This document shows positions 7,121-15,904 of a stretch of 31,260 nucleotides of DNA, one piece after another. Position numbers and translations under genes: made by a program. Origin of the DNA: SCUN01 sp046598935 (GTDB lineage: Bacteria; Acidobacteriota; Vicinamibacteria; Vicinamibacterales; SCN-69-37); assembly GCA_046598935.1 (NCBI GenBank), contig JBKJHW010000083.1:1-31260 (forward strand). Direction: 5' to 3'. How positions within the stretch are numbered: position 1 is the stretch's first letter; the number at the start of each line of letters is the position of its first letter. The notes beneath the pieces were generated by a model. That model was not told the DNA's origin. It searched no databases and saw only the letters and a list, made by a program, of their open reading frames with translations.

Positions 7121-8760
7121 CCGACGAATTCGAGTTTTCGGGCCTGCTCTTCGATGCGGGCCTTCGTGAGCAGCTCCACGATGACGCTCAGCACGATGAT
7201 CGCGGCAGCGAGGGCGGCTGTCATCAGCCAGCTTGCGAAAAGCCATGGCGCGGCAAACGTCAGCGCGACGTTGGTGATGCCGATGACGGTCATCAGCAGC
7301 ATCATGCGCGACGGTCCGCCGCCTTTGTCGAACGGTTTTGCGAACGGCAGCTCAGGATCCATCAGGATCGTCACCTGCAAGACGAGATGGCTGATCAGTC
7401 CGAGCAACAACACATGCGCGATCGCACGCACCCCATTGCCGGTCGCGTAGGCCATCGCCGCGGCGACGATCAGCACATACGGCAACAGGAACAGCGTCAC
7501 GACGACGTCCTTGGCGGCGCGGATGAGGCGCGCGCGGCTGACCGGCGCGGCGAAGAAGATCCAGGACGCGCGGTACGAATCGCTGCGTGTGAGCTGCATC
7601 TTCAGCATCGCCGGGAACATCATGATGGCGAACCCCACGAGCATGAACTGGCCGCCCTCGTCGTCCGACAGATCACCGCGGTGCGAAACGCCCTGAAAAA
7701 TGTAGAGCGCCGTGAGCGGAAGGATCGTCAGGATTCCCATCCGGAATTTCTGATCGTTGCGGAACTGGCTGCGGATGAGCAGTGCCATCGCGCGATTCGC
7801 TCCCTCTCGAAACAGCCAGCCGCCCGCGCGGCTCCCTGGCGTAGCTTTAGCCTGGGCGAGCCTCGCCGAAGCCTTGGCGGAGGCGGGCGCCGTAGTCACC
7901 GACACTTCGCCGAGCCGGTCTGAAAAGCCCGAGGCGAGCGATCCGGTCAGGGCGAAGGTCATCCCGGCCAGCGCGAGGATCGTGAGCGCGGCGGGAACGA
8001 CCGTGATCGCGCTGAAGTCGCCGCGCACGAGATCGAAGTAGCTGGCGAACCAGGCCGGCGGCGCGAGAGCCACAAGCCAGGTCTTGTCGAGCGTGAACTC
8101 CGCCAGAAACGCTTTTGACGCGGAGCGGTTGACGATCATGTAGCCGCCGTACACAAGGAAGCTCATGACCAGCTGGAGGATCGACAGGACCTGTTTCAGC
8201 AGGTTGGCCCCGACAAGCCGTTGCAGCGCGCCGTAGCTCACGAGCAGGAGGAACGCGATCGCAATTGACGAACCGAACATCGCCGCGAGGCCGGCGGTCC
8301 CCACAAGCGGGCCGCGCTTGAGGAACAGGAAGGTGATGGGAAGGTACGACACGAGCGTTGTCAGAAGCAGCGTGTAGACCAGCACATTGGTCAGCCGCAC
8401 GGCGAAGTACGTGCGCGAACTGACGGGCCGGTAGCCGAGAATCGCGTAGTCATCGGCGGAGGTAAGCGCGGTCGAATGATCGAGCATCACCGCCATGCCG
8501 GTCATGAACATCACGTAAGCACAGAGCAGCGTTCCCGCAAAAAACAGATCCGTCGCGGCGACAACCGCGATGGAGAGGAACATGCCGATGACGCTGTAGA
8601 TGAGGAATTGGCCGAGCAGCGCTTTGCCGCCCGAATCTGATTGGCGCCCGGCGCGGCCCATTGACAGCGAACGGCCGCGGAAGTCCCGCCTGAGGATCGC
8701 GCGGGTCAGCGCGTGCCACTGCGCGTAGTCGACGCCCAGGGCGTCAAACAACGGCTTCAC
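7117..8760 (-). CDS. ABC transporter permease
   Basis: This 547-residue protein is highly hydrophobic, with roughly 12 membrane segments. The GTG start at 8760 overlaps the stop of the upstream ATPase (GTGA, 8757-8760). The longer in-frame extension to 8937 runs through the ATPase gene and is rejected. It resembles large ABC-2-like permeases paired with a single ATPase; the substrate is unknown. An Ala/Lys-rich loop (APASAKASARLAQAKATPG, about residues 290-308) separates two hydrophobic halves and looks like translated repeat DNA rather than normal protein sequence. It is the last gene of the dsbD-tlpA-ATPase-permease operon. Conserved context with thiol redox proteins suggests a role at the cell envelope, but nothing more specific. 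Confidence 0.88.
   Translation of the reverse strand: MKPLFDALGVDYAQWHALTRAILRRDFRGRSLSMGRAGRQSDSGGKALLGQFLIYSVIGMFLSIAVVAATDLFFAGTLLCAYVMFMTGMAVMLDHSTALTSADDYAILGYRPVSSRTYFAVRLTNVLVYTLLLTTLVSYLPITFLFLKRGPLVGTAGLAAMFGSSIAIAFLLLVSYGALQRLVGANLLKQVLSILQLVMSFLVYGGYMIVNRSASKAFLAEFTLDKTWLVALAPPAWFASYFDLVRGDFSAITVVPAALTILALAGMTFALTGSLASGFSDRLGEVSVTTAPASAKASARLAQAKATPGSRAGGWLFREGANRAMALLIRSQFRNDQKFRMGILTILPLTALYIFQGVSHRGDLSDDEGGQFMLVGFAIMMFPAMLKMQLTRSDSYRASWIFFAAPVSRARLIRAAKDVVVTLFLLPYVLIVAAAMAYATGNGVRAIAHVLLLGLISHLVLQVTILMDPELPFAKPFDKGGGPSRMMLLMTVIGITNVALTFAAPWLFASWLMTAALAAAIIVLSVIVELLTKARIEEQARKLEFVG
7838..7891. repeat. Probable dispersed palindromic element inside the permease gene
   Basis: This 54-bp stretch contains GGCGAG-C-CTCGCC (7854-7866) and GCCTTGGCGGAGGC, separated by few bases. 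Read on the minus strand it runs GCCTCCGCCAAGGCTTCGGC and then CTAAAGCTACG. From memory, similar strings (CGCCAAAGCTTCGGCG ... CTAAAGCTACG) are scattered in acidobacterial genomes; no second copy is in this window. It stays in frame and encodes the Ala/Lys-rich loop. Confidence 0.4.
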
Positions 8761-9530
8761 GATCGTTTGTCTTGAAGCGCCGACAGCAAGTCCGACGCAA
8801 CCTGCCCGACGTCGGCGTGACCCGTGAGTTTGCCGAAGGCGCCTTCGAGCGACGCCTCGCCGGTCGATCGCTTGAGATCTTCCGATGTTCCCGACGCCAC
8901 AAGGCGGCCGTTGTCGATGATCACGATCTTCGAGCACATCCGGTCAACCACTTCGAGAATGTGCGAGCAGAAGAGAATCGTCTTCCCCTGGCCGGCCATC
9001 TGCTTCAGCAATTCCTTGATCACCATCGCGGTGTTGGCGTCGAGTCCGTCGAGCGGCTCGTCCATGATGAGCACGTCGGGGCGGTGCATCAGCGCGGCGA
9101 TGATCGCCACCTTCTGGCGCATGCCTTTCGAGTACTCGCTCATGCGCTGGTTTTCGGCGGACGTCAGGCCGAAAAGCTCGAGCAGCTCGCCGCGTCTCGT
9201 GGCGGCGGTCCGGCCATCGAGGTGATACAGGCACGCGACAAGCTCGAGATACTCGGATCCGGTCAGCCCGTCATAAACCGTGGCCGTCTCCGGCACGTAT
9301 CCAATGCGTTTCTTCACTTCCATCGGCTGCTCGACGACGTCGAAGCCGGCGACGAGCGCGCGCCCGGCATCGGGGCGGATCATTCCCGTGAGGATCTTGA
9401 CGGTGGTTGATTTGCCTGCGCCGTTCGGGCCGAGGAAGCCGAGAATCTCTCCGGGAAGGACCGTGAGGTCCAGGCCGATGAGCGCCGGCTTCGCGCCGTA
9501 GCTGCGGCTGAGATTCTCGGTTGTGATCAT
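8757..9530 (-). CDS. ABC transporter ATP-binding protein
   Basis: This 257-residue ATPase powers the adjacent permease from the cytoplasmic side. All motifs are present: Walker A GPNGAGKST (residues 34-42), signature YSKGMRQ (132-138; SKGM where LSGGQ is usual), Walker B VLIMDEP (152-158) and switch His189. SKGM-type signatures are usual in ABC-2 drug/antibiotic/Nod-type exporters. The extra C-terminal tail after about residue 215 is typical of that group. Its start overlaps the stop of the TlpA-like gene (ATGA, 9527-9530) and its stop overlaps the permease start, so translation is coupled across three genes. Confidence 0.96.
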   Translation of the reverse strand: MITTENLSRSYGAKPALIGLDLTVLPGEILGFLGPNGAGKSTTVKILTGMIRPDAGRALVAGFDVVEQPMEVKKRIGYVPETATVYDGLTGSEYLELVACLYHLDGRTAATRRGELLELFGLTSAENQRMSEYSKGMRQKVAIIAALMHRPDVLIMDEPLDGLDANTAMVIKELLKQMAGQGKTILFCSHILEVVDRMCSKIVIIDNGRLVASGTSEDLKRSTGEASLEGAFGKLTGHADVGQVASDLLSALQDKRS

Positions 9531-10810
9531 TTCTCTTTCAGCAAGTCCTCGATCATCTTCGCCAGGCGCGGCTCGTTCACATCGTCGTATCCGACCATGA
9601 TCAGGCGGATCTTGCCTTTCTTGTCGATGAGCATGATTTGCGGGATGCCGCCGACGCGATACGCGACGTAGTTTGGATCCTGCGCCGGCAGGTACTCGAC
9701 TTTGCCGTTGGTGACCTTGACGGTGATTTTGTCGGTAATCGCGACGGGCACGTCGCCGAGGTGGTGTTCGGCGAAGTAGATCTTGTCTTTGGCGATTTCA
9801 TCGGCGGCCGAGAGGTTCTGTTCGGCGCCGATGTATCCGTAGAGTTGCGTGGCGAGCGCCACGCGGAATCCCTGCGGGCCGTATTTCGCGCGCAGGCGGT
9901 TCACGCCGGGGTAGCTCTCTTTGCACGGCCCGCACCAGTGCGCGGTGAATTCGAGCAGGGTGACGTGGCCGGGCATAGCCAGCTCGTTGTTGTTGCCGGG
10001 TTTGTTGAACCACGTCGGCGCAGTGAGTGCCGCTGCGGGAAGGCCGACAAGTTCGAGTCGGCCAATCTCTGAGTCGAACATCGACTCCTTGATGGTGAAA
10101 CCAGGACGCGAGAGATAGCCGCCCCACTCCTTTACGCCCTCACGAAGAAGTGCGAGCGCCTTGTCGGTCATGGCCTGACCGGCCCAGGCTTGGGCCATAT
10201 TGATATGAGCGTTTGCGATCGTCGCGGCGAATTTCTGCTTCTGATCCGGCGTGAACGTTTTCGACGCGTTGATGAGCCAGGTTGAGTGCTTGATGATGCC
10301 GGCGTCAATGTCGTCGGCGCGGTAATAGCCATTCATCGACGCGTGCGCGGACATCTGCTGGTCGAACGCTTCCGCGCCGAGGGCGTCAAGCTGGTCTGCA
10401 AGTTTCTCGAGACGGGCATTGCGCTCGTCGCCCTTCGGCTCGCCTAGGGCCGTGCGAACCATCCGGAAAAGCGCGTCGGCGCGAACGGTCGTCGTGAGAT
10501 CCGTACGCGCGAGAAGCGTATTCAGCATCTCGGTTGCCTTCGCCGGTTGGCCGGATTCGCTGTAGACCTCGGCCATGCCGACGAGACCCGCGGGATCGAG
10601 CGTCGCGATGTCGATCTTTGCGGCGCACTCGGATGCCATCGCTTTCTTGTCCGCTTCGATCTTGTCGAACTTGGCGCGCGTCAGCGGCGCCTGTGCCTTC
10701 TGTTGGGCGGAGACAAAATCGCGCGCAGCTTTCACGCATGCGGCCGGCGCCGAGAGCGGCGTCGCTGGAGTTTGCTGGATGGAGAGAACGACGGCGAGTG
10801 CGAGCAGCAT
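9527..10810 (-). CDS. Secreted TlpA-like thioredoxin-domain protein with helical N-terminal region
   Basis: This 427-residue protein has a short signal peptide (MLLALAVVLSIQQ) and an Ala-rich, probably TPR-like helical region (about residues 25-230) before a thioredoxin domain (about 265-425). The active site is HWCGPCKESYP with Cys293 and Cys296, and the cis-proline is Pro390 in VGGIPQIML. It should act in the periplasm as a thiol-disulfide reductase of the TlpA/ResA kind. The upstream neighbour, 25 bp away, is DsbD, the membrane protein that supplies electrons to such enzymes, which strongly supports a reductase role. AGGA (minus strand) 7 bp before the ATG supports the start. Client proteins are unknown; the helical domain may select them. 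Confidence 0.9.
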   Translation of the reverse strand: MLLALAVVLSIQQTPATPLSAPAACVKAARDFVSAQQKAQAPLTRAKFDKIEADKKAMASECAAKIDIATLDPAGLVGMAEVYSESGQPAKATEMLNTLLARTDLTTTVRADALFRMVRTALGEPKGDERNARLEKLADQLDALGAEAFDQQMSAHASMNGYYRADDIDAGIIKHSTWLINASKTFTPDQKQKFAATIANAHINMAQAWAGQAMTDKALALLREGVKEWGGYLSRPGFTIKESMFDSEIGRLELVGLPAAALTAPTWFNKPGNNNELAMPGHVTLLEFTAHWCGPCKESYPGVNRLRAKYGPQGFRVALATQLYGYIGAEQNLSAADEIAKDKIYFAEHHLGDVPVAITDKITVKVTNGKVEYLPAQDPNYVAYRVGGIPQIMLIDKKGKIRLIMVGYDDVNEPRLAKMIEDLLKEK

Positions 10811-10835
10811 GGCGTGTCCTTTGTCATTCGAAAAC

Positions 10836-12719
10836 TTAGTCGAGACCCTTGCGAAGAAACGAAACGAACTCAGCGGAGCTCCGCGTCAAACCGCCGAACC
10901 CCACTCGCGGCGTGCCGTCAGGATCGATGGCAGCGTAGTAGGGGAGCGCGACCGTGCCGTACGTCTCGCGCTGCATGTTCTGGAATCCGCGGTAGAGCTC
11001 GCCCTGGCCGTCGGTGTAGAGGCGGACGCGCACGTAGCGGGTGAGCTCGAGCGCGACTTCCGGGCGGGGAAACATGTTGGCTTCCATCCAGCGGCAGTTC
11101 GTGCAGGTGTAGCCGGTGAAGTCTACCAGCAGGGGGCGGTTCTGCTGCTTCGCCTCGGCCAGCGCTTTCTGGTAGTCATTGATGATCCATTCCGGCTCTT
11201 TACCGGCGGCCAGAACACCGGCTTCGGCAGGCGGTAGAAACGCCTCGAGCTCGCCGAGACGCGCCCCCCGAATGCCGTTGCCCAGCCACATCGCGAGAAC
11301 AAATGACGCCGCAGCCAGCGCGAGCTTGATCGGCGTTCTCGTGCCCTTGAGGAACTGCCACATCAATAAGAGAGCAATCACAACCCACGAAGCCAGCACG
11401 ACCGAGCGCGTGAAGATGCCCCAGCCCCACACAAGGTCCACGTTCGACAGGAACTTCATCGCCGCGGCGACTTCGAGCAGGCCCATCGACACCTTCACCG
11501 ACTTCAGCCAGTTGCCTGCGCGCGGCAGCGAGGCGAGCCGCTGCGGCACGAGCGCGAGAATCACGAACGGCAGCGCGAACACACTCGAAAACGCGAGCAT
11601 GCCAACGAGCGGCCACTGCCAGTCGCCGGTCGCCGCGACGACGAGCAGGCTGCCCAAAAAAGGAGCCGTACAAGTAAACGACGTGAGCGTGAAGGCAAAG
11701 CCCATCAGCAGCGTGCCGAGGAATTGACCGCGCCCGCGTTCCGCGCCGACCGCACGCGTGACCATGCTCGACGGCAGCGCGACCTCGACGCGGCCGAACA
11801 GGCTCAACGCAAAACCGAGAAAAAGCGCGGTGATGCCCAGGTTCACCCAGGGGTTCGCTGCGAACTGATTCAAACCCGACGCACCGAGAAACAGCGCCAG
11901 CGCGAGACCCACAGCGCTGAATGTCAGCACGATCCCCGCGCCATACACGAGCGCCTGCGTCACCGCTTCGGCGCGCGTGCGGCCTGCGCGCGCGGTGAAA
12001 TAAGAAACCGTGATCGGCACCATCGGAAAAACGCACGGCGTCAGAAGCGAGAAGAACCCCATCAGCATCGCGAGGCCGATGTAGGCGGTGAAGCTGCTGG
12101 CTTGAGCGGACGCAGACGCGAGATCAGGAATGACGCGCTTTGCGGCCGTTGGTGTGGCCGGCGGAGCCGGCACGGGTTCAGCGACCGGCGGGGCCGGTTC
12201 GACTGGAGCTGTTGCGCCAGCCAGTTTGGGCGCATCCACTTCGAATCGTTGCGTCAACGTCTCGACAGCCGGCGGCAAACACAGCCTGTCGTTGCACGTC
12301 TGGTACGACATGTCGATCGAAAGAATCGCCGTACCGCCAGTCGCTGTCTTCGAAACAACCACCGGAATCGTGATGACCGCCGCGTCCGCGTAGTACTCGG
12401 TCTCCATGTTGAAGTTCGGATCGAACGCGCGCGACGGAAGCGGGCTCGTCGCCGTTGTCCCGGGCCCGAACACAGGCGTCTTCTTCACCGTGACGACTAA
12501 CGCGTGCGGTCCACCGGGCGCCTGCGTGAGCGAGTAGACCTTCCAGCCGCTGTCGATTTGGGCGGTCGCCGTTGCTGTGATCGTCGAGCCCGGCTTTACG
12601 GGGCCAGATGGGGAAACCTTCAGTGACCAATGGACAGGTGTTTGAGCGGATGCGGGCGCAATCGCCACGGCGATCGCGAGCATCGTCCACCCAAGTACCT
12701 TCGGCATCGGCACGTGCAT
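10836..12719 (-). CDS. dsbD: Thiol:disulfide interchange protein DsbD
   Basis: This inner-membrane protein carries electrons from cytoplasmic thioredoxin to periplasmic partners. The three parts of DsbD are in order. After the signal peptide comes a periplasmic alpha domain with Cys142 and Cys147 (TCNDRLC), then a Pro/Ala-rich linker. Next is an eight-helix CcdA-like membrane domain with Cys229 (LTPCVFPMVP) and Cys350 (FTCTAPFLG). Last is a C-terminal thioredoxin domain with Cys539 and Cys542 (YTCTNCRW). Length (627 residues) is normal. The start may be ATG 12719 or ATG 12707 (MPKVLGW...), the latter giving the better signal peptide; neither has an obvious Shine-Dalgarno site. It leads the operon with the TlpA-like protein and the ABC transporter and is divergent from the propeller sensor gene, 5 bp away. 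Confidence 0.95.
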   Translation of the reverse strand: MHVPMPKVLGWTMLAIAVAIAPASAQTPVHWSLKVSPSGPVKPGSTITATATAQIDSGWKVYSLTQAPGGPHALVVTVKKTPVFGPGTTATSPLPSRAFDPNFNMETEYYADAAVITIPVVVSKTATGGTAILSIDMSYQTCNDRLCLPPAVETLTQRFEVDAPKLAGATAPVEPAPPVAEPVPAPPATPTAAKRVIPDLASASAQASSFTAYIGLAMLMGFFSLLTPCVFPMVPITVSYFTARAGRTRAEAVTQALVYGAGIVLTFSAVGLALALFLGASGLNQFAANPWVNLGITALFLGFALSLFGRVEVALPSSMVTRAVGAERGRGQFLGTLLMGFAFTLTSFTCTAPFLGSLLVVAATGDWQWPLVGMLAFSSVFALPFVILALVPQRLASLPRAGNWLKSVKVSMGLLEVAAAMKFLSNVDLVWGWGIFTRSVVLASWVVIALLLMWQFLKGTRTPIKLALAAASFVLAMWLGNGIRGARLGELEAFLPPAEAGVLAAGKEPEWIINDYQKALAEAKQQNRPLLVDFTGYTCTNCRWMEANMFPRPEVALELTRYVRVRLYTDGQGELYRGFQNMQRETYGTVALPYYAAIDPDGTPRVGFGGLTRSSAEFVSFLRKGLD

Positions 12720-12724
12720 GAGGC

Positions 12725-15259
12725 ATGATATCCGGCAAGCTCGCCTCTATCGACGTGTCGCGGTTCAAGACTCCCCTGCTCGTTCTGCTGATTGGCGTCA
12801 GTGCGTTATTGACTGGCGCCGAGGCCGTATCGGTTGCCGCCGAGGAAGGCCCGACGCCGGTCCGCGCGTTTCGCGGGTTCACCCGCGGCTCCGGCGCAAC
12901 GGGACTGCCGGCCTCCACCGTCGTCTCTCTTCATACCGATCGCGAAGGCACCATCTGGATTGCGACCTTTGACGGCGTCGCTCGCGTCGAGCGCGGCGAA
13001 GTCGAACGCCTTGCTCACACACAAAACGCGCCTGTCGCCGGGCCGATGTTTCGCATTATCGATCGGCGCGACGGCGGCATCTGGGTCACCGGTGCCGGCG
13101 GCGTCTATGGATTTGACGGAATCACATGGACGCTCTTGCCGTCGCCGGGGGATTTGACCGCGCTGGCAGAAGACGCCTCGAAAAACCTCGTCGCGCTCGA
13201 TCGGCGCGGTCACATCTGGGTCAAGTCGCCGGGCAAAGACTGGCGGGAGATCGTCGAAGGCGTCGAGAGCCTCGGGCTGCGAGCCCTCGCCACGCTTGCC
13301 GACGGCCGCGTGCTCGCAGCAGGCGCCGGCGGCGTGTTCTTCGTCGACAACGGACAGTTCGCGGGCCCGTTCGGCGAGCGGCTTCCCGAAGTGCTTACGG
13401 CGATCCGCGTCGCGTCAAACGGCCGCGCCTGGGTCGGTACCGAGAGCGGCCGCCTGTTTTCGCGCACCGGCACAGGTCCCTGGGAACCGGCGGATCTTCC
13501 GGGCTGGGATGGCGGGCGCATCAGGTCGATGACCGAAGACAGCCGCCGGCGCATCTGGATTGGCGGCGACAACGGCCGCGCCGCCGTCGGCACCGAATCA
13601 ATCGCATTCAAAAAATGGACGCCCGTCAACGGCCTCAAGGCATCGCTCGTTACGGCGCTGGCCGGCGATCTCACCGGCGGCATGTGGTTCGGGTACAACG
13701 GCGCCGGACTCCAGCAATGGCTCGGCGAAGAATGGACGCATCGCACGTTCTGGCGCGAACGCGGCGATGCCGACGCGACCATCACCTTCAGCGTCCGCCC
13801 GACAGCAGACGGGGGCTTCATCGCCGGCGTGTTCGGCCGCGGCGTCTGGCGCTGGGATGGCAAGACGATGGCGGCGTACGGCCGCGAGCAGGGGATTACC
13901 GAAGACGTGCGATTCGCGATCGAGCCCGAGCCCGGCATGATCTGGGTGGGCGCGCGCAACGGCATCTTCGAAGGCCGCGGCAGTCGCTTCACACGCACGC
14001 TCAAACTCAACGCCGGCTTCGTCAGCGGATTCTTCAAATCGCCGACCGGCGAATGGTGGGCAACCACAACCGCTGACGGCGTATTCGTGAAGAGCGGTAC
14101 AGGCTGGCAGCCGCATGCCGCGCTCAACGCGCAGCTTGCCAGGTTCACGCCGAACATTCGCGACCTGATCTGGCGGCAGAGCGGCGAGCTGTGGATCGCC
14201 GGCGGCCGCGATCTCATCACGTTTCCAAACGGACCCGCCGGCGCCGGCGTCGTGCTGCCGCTGCCAGCCGGCCTCTCGTCGCCGAATGCGCTCATCGAGC
14301 GCGACAACGCCGTCTGGATCGGCGCGGTCGGCGGGCTCGCCGTGCGCACCGGCGACCAGTGGCGCGTCATGACGGGCGCCGATGGTTTGCCGGGCACGAC
14401 AATCTATTCGCTGGCGTTTGCGCCCGACGGGTCCGTCTGGGCCGGCGGCTCTTCCGGCGTCGGGCACCTCAAGGCCGATCAGTGGACGGTCTACGACGCG
14501 AGCAACGGCCTCATCTCCGAGGAGTGCAACACATTCGGCCTCGCCGTGCGGCCTTCCGGCGAAGTGATCGTCGGCACGATGTCGGGCCTCGCGATCTTCG
14601 ACCCTGCGTCGCTTTCGCCGCAGCCGGCGCCCGAACTTCGCTCGTACTGGCGCGCGCCTCTGCCAGACGCGCAGGGTCAGGTTCGTCTCCCCGCCGAAGC
14701 CCGTCGTTTGTTTTTGCAGTGGTCGGCGCCCTGGCCGCGGCCGGTCCCGGTTGTCTATCGCACACGCATTCGTGAGATCAGCGAAGCGTGGTCGGATCCG
14801 CAGACCGCGCCGGTGCTCCGCGTCGAGAATCTCAACGCAGGCTCGTATTCGGTTGAAGTCGCGTCTCGATTCGATCGCGCCGGCGCCGACTGGACCGTGC
14901 CCCTTACCGCCGTCGTCATCGTCGCGCCAAGAGCGTGGGAAACAGCGTGGGCGAAGATCGCGATCGTCGGCGTCGCTGCTGTGATCTTGATTGCGCTGGT
15001 GCGGTGGCGCACGGAGCGATTGGCGACGCGCGCACGCGAGCTCGAGAAAGCCGTGGCTGAAGCGTTGTCGTCAGCCAAAGTGTTGCGGGGGTTGTTGCCG
15101 ATCTGCGCGCACTGCAAAAAAGTCCGCGATGACGGCGGGTACTGGACGCGCATCGAGGATTACATCAGCCGCCATAGTGAGGCCGACTTCAGTCATGGCT
15201 TTTGCCCGGACTGCGTCGAGAAACACTATGGCGAGCTTGATATCGACGATATCGACTAG
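12725..15259 (+). CDS. Two-component-type beta-propeller sensor with C-terminal cysteine-pair module and no kinase
   Basis: This 844-residue membrane sensor starts with a signal/anchor (hydrophobic about residues 15-30). Roughly residues 45-640 are propeller repeats of the two-component-regulator type, each with a DG-x-IW-x-GT/G core (for example TIWIATFDGVARV, VWIGAVGGLAV, SVWAGGSSGVGHL). A Y_Y_Y-like beta domain (about 645-735), one helix (about 742-760) and a short coiled coil (ELEKAVAEAL) follow. It ends in a compact module with CAHC (Cys794, Cys797) and CPDC (Cys827, Cys830) around YW-x-RIEDYI and FSHG. This module is widespread at the ends of PAS and receiver proteins, but I know no assigned function; the paired cysteines suggest zinc binding. 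There is no histidine kinase, GGDEF or HTH domain, so the output is unknown. Its stop overlaps the BON gene stop (CTAG). Confidence 0.88.
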   Translation: MISGKLASIDVSRFKTPLLVLLIGVSALLTGAEAVSVAAEEGPTPVRAFRGFTRGSGATGLPASTVVSLHTDREGTIWIATFDGVARVERGEVERLAHTQNAPVAGPMFRIIDRRDGGIWVTGAGGVYGFDGITWTLLPSPGDLTALAEDASKNLVALDRRGHIWVKSPGKDWREIVEGVESLGLRALATLADGRVLAAGAGGVFFVDNGQFAGPFGERLPEVLTAIRVASNGRAWVGTESGRLFSRTGTGPWEPADLPGWDGGRIRSMTEDSRRRIWIGGDNGRAAVGTESIAFKKWTPVNGLKASLVTALAGDLTGGMWFGYNGAGLQQWLGEEWTHRTFWRERGDADATITFSVRPTADGGFIAGVFGRGVWRWDGKTMAAYGREQGITEDVRFAIEPEPGMIWVGARNGIFEGRGSRFTRTLKLNAGFVSGFFKSPTGEWWATTTADGVFVKSGTGWQPHAALNAQLARFTPNIRDLIWRQSGELWIAGGRDLITFPNGPAGAGVVLPLPAGLSSPNALIERDNAVWIGAVGGLAVRTGDQWRVMTGADGLPGTTIYSLAFAPDGSVWAGGSSGVGHLKADQWTVYDASNGLISEECNTFGLAVRPSGEVIVGTMSGLAIFDPASLSPQPAPELRSYWRAPLPDAQGQVRLPAEARRLFLQWSAPWPRPVPVVYRTRIREISEAWSDPQTAPVLRVENLNAGSYSVEVASRFDRAGADWTVPLTAVVIVAPRAWETAWAKIAIVGVAAVILIALVRWRTERLATRARELEKAVAEALSSAKVLRGLLPICAHCKKVRDDGGYWTRIEDYISRHSEADFSHGFCPDCVEKHYGELDIDDID

Positions 15260-15855
15260 CTCTTCGGGCCGATCTTCAGGTTGTTGACAACCCGCTTCAC
15301 GCCGTCCGTGTAGTTCGCCAACGCCGCAGCGCGCGCTTTGCCGGCAGCGTTCGTGACTGTGCCGTTCAGCGTGACGATGTTGTTCTTCGTGTCGACGTCG
15401 ATCTTGCTGCCTTTGAGCGAGTCTTCGCCGACGAAGAACCAGTTCACTTTCGTAGTAATCCACGCGTCGCTGATCTTCTCGCCGGATTTGTTCATGCCGT
15501 TCTTAACCTTGGCGGACAGATCCACGTCTTCGTTTTTGTCGACGACGATGTTGTTCTCGACGCGCGTGATCCCGGCGATCTTTGCCAGCCGGCCGGCTTC
15601 GGCCTTCTGCGCCGCCGTCTTGACGTCGCCCGAGAGCGTGGCAACGCCGCTTGCCACCTTGACGTTGATGTCGTATTTCCGCACGGAGTTGGTCGTGTCG
15701 ATGCGGAAGACGATGCGGTCCTTGAGTTGATCGTCAGTCGCTTGCTGACTTTCTGTGGTTGCGGCGTTCGCGAGAATCGGTGCGGTGAGCGTCAGACCGA
15801 GCAGGCTGACCATGCTGGCAACGAAGAGTCCGCTGACAAAGTAGTTACGTGACAT
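15256..15855 (-). CDS. Secreted protein with two BON domains (OsmY-like)
   Basis: This 199-residue periplasmic protein has a signal peptide (about residues 1-32, ending LANA-A) and two BON domains, at about 41-106 and 124-195. Each has the usual DI-x-V-x-V/G-x-V-x-L-x-G pattern followed by a helix (for example INVKVASGVATLSGDVKT). BON domains occur in OsmY-type stress proteins and are thought to contact phospholipid. A minus-strand GGAGG 11 bp upstream of ATG 15855 supports the start. It converges on the propeller sensor, sharing CTAG at 15256-15259. A 6-bp hairpin with arms TGTACC/GGTACA lies 50-65 bp upstream and could be a control site. Confidence 0.92.
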   Translation of the reverse strand: MSRNYFVSGLFVASMVSLLGLTLTAPILANAATTESQQATDDQLKDRIVFRIDTTNSVRKYDINVKVASGVATLSGDVKTAAQKAEAGRLAKIAGITRVENNIVVDKNEDVDLSAKVKNGMNKSGEKISDAWITTKVNWFFVGEDSLKGSKIDVDTKNNIVTLNGTVTNAAGKARAAALANYTDGVKRVVNNLKIGPKS

Positions 15856-15904
15856 TGGGGATTGCCTCCAGGTCCCATGAAAACAGCGATGGGGCCCAGG
15901 GCGC

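Noticed and set aside
8760..8937. Extended N-terminus of the permease to 8937
   Set aside because: The extra 59 codons lie fully within the ATPase gene and are Arg-rich shadow sequence; GTG 8760 gives a normal 4-base overlap.
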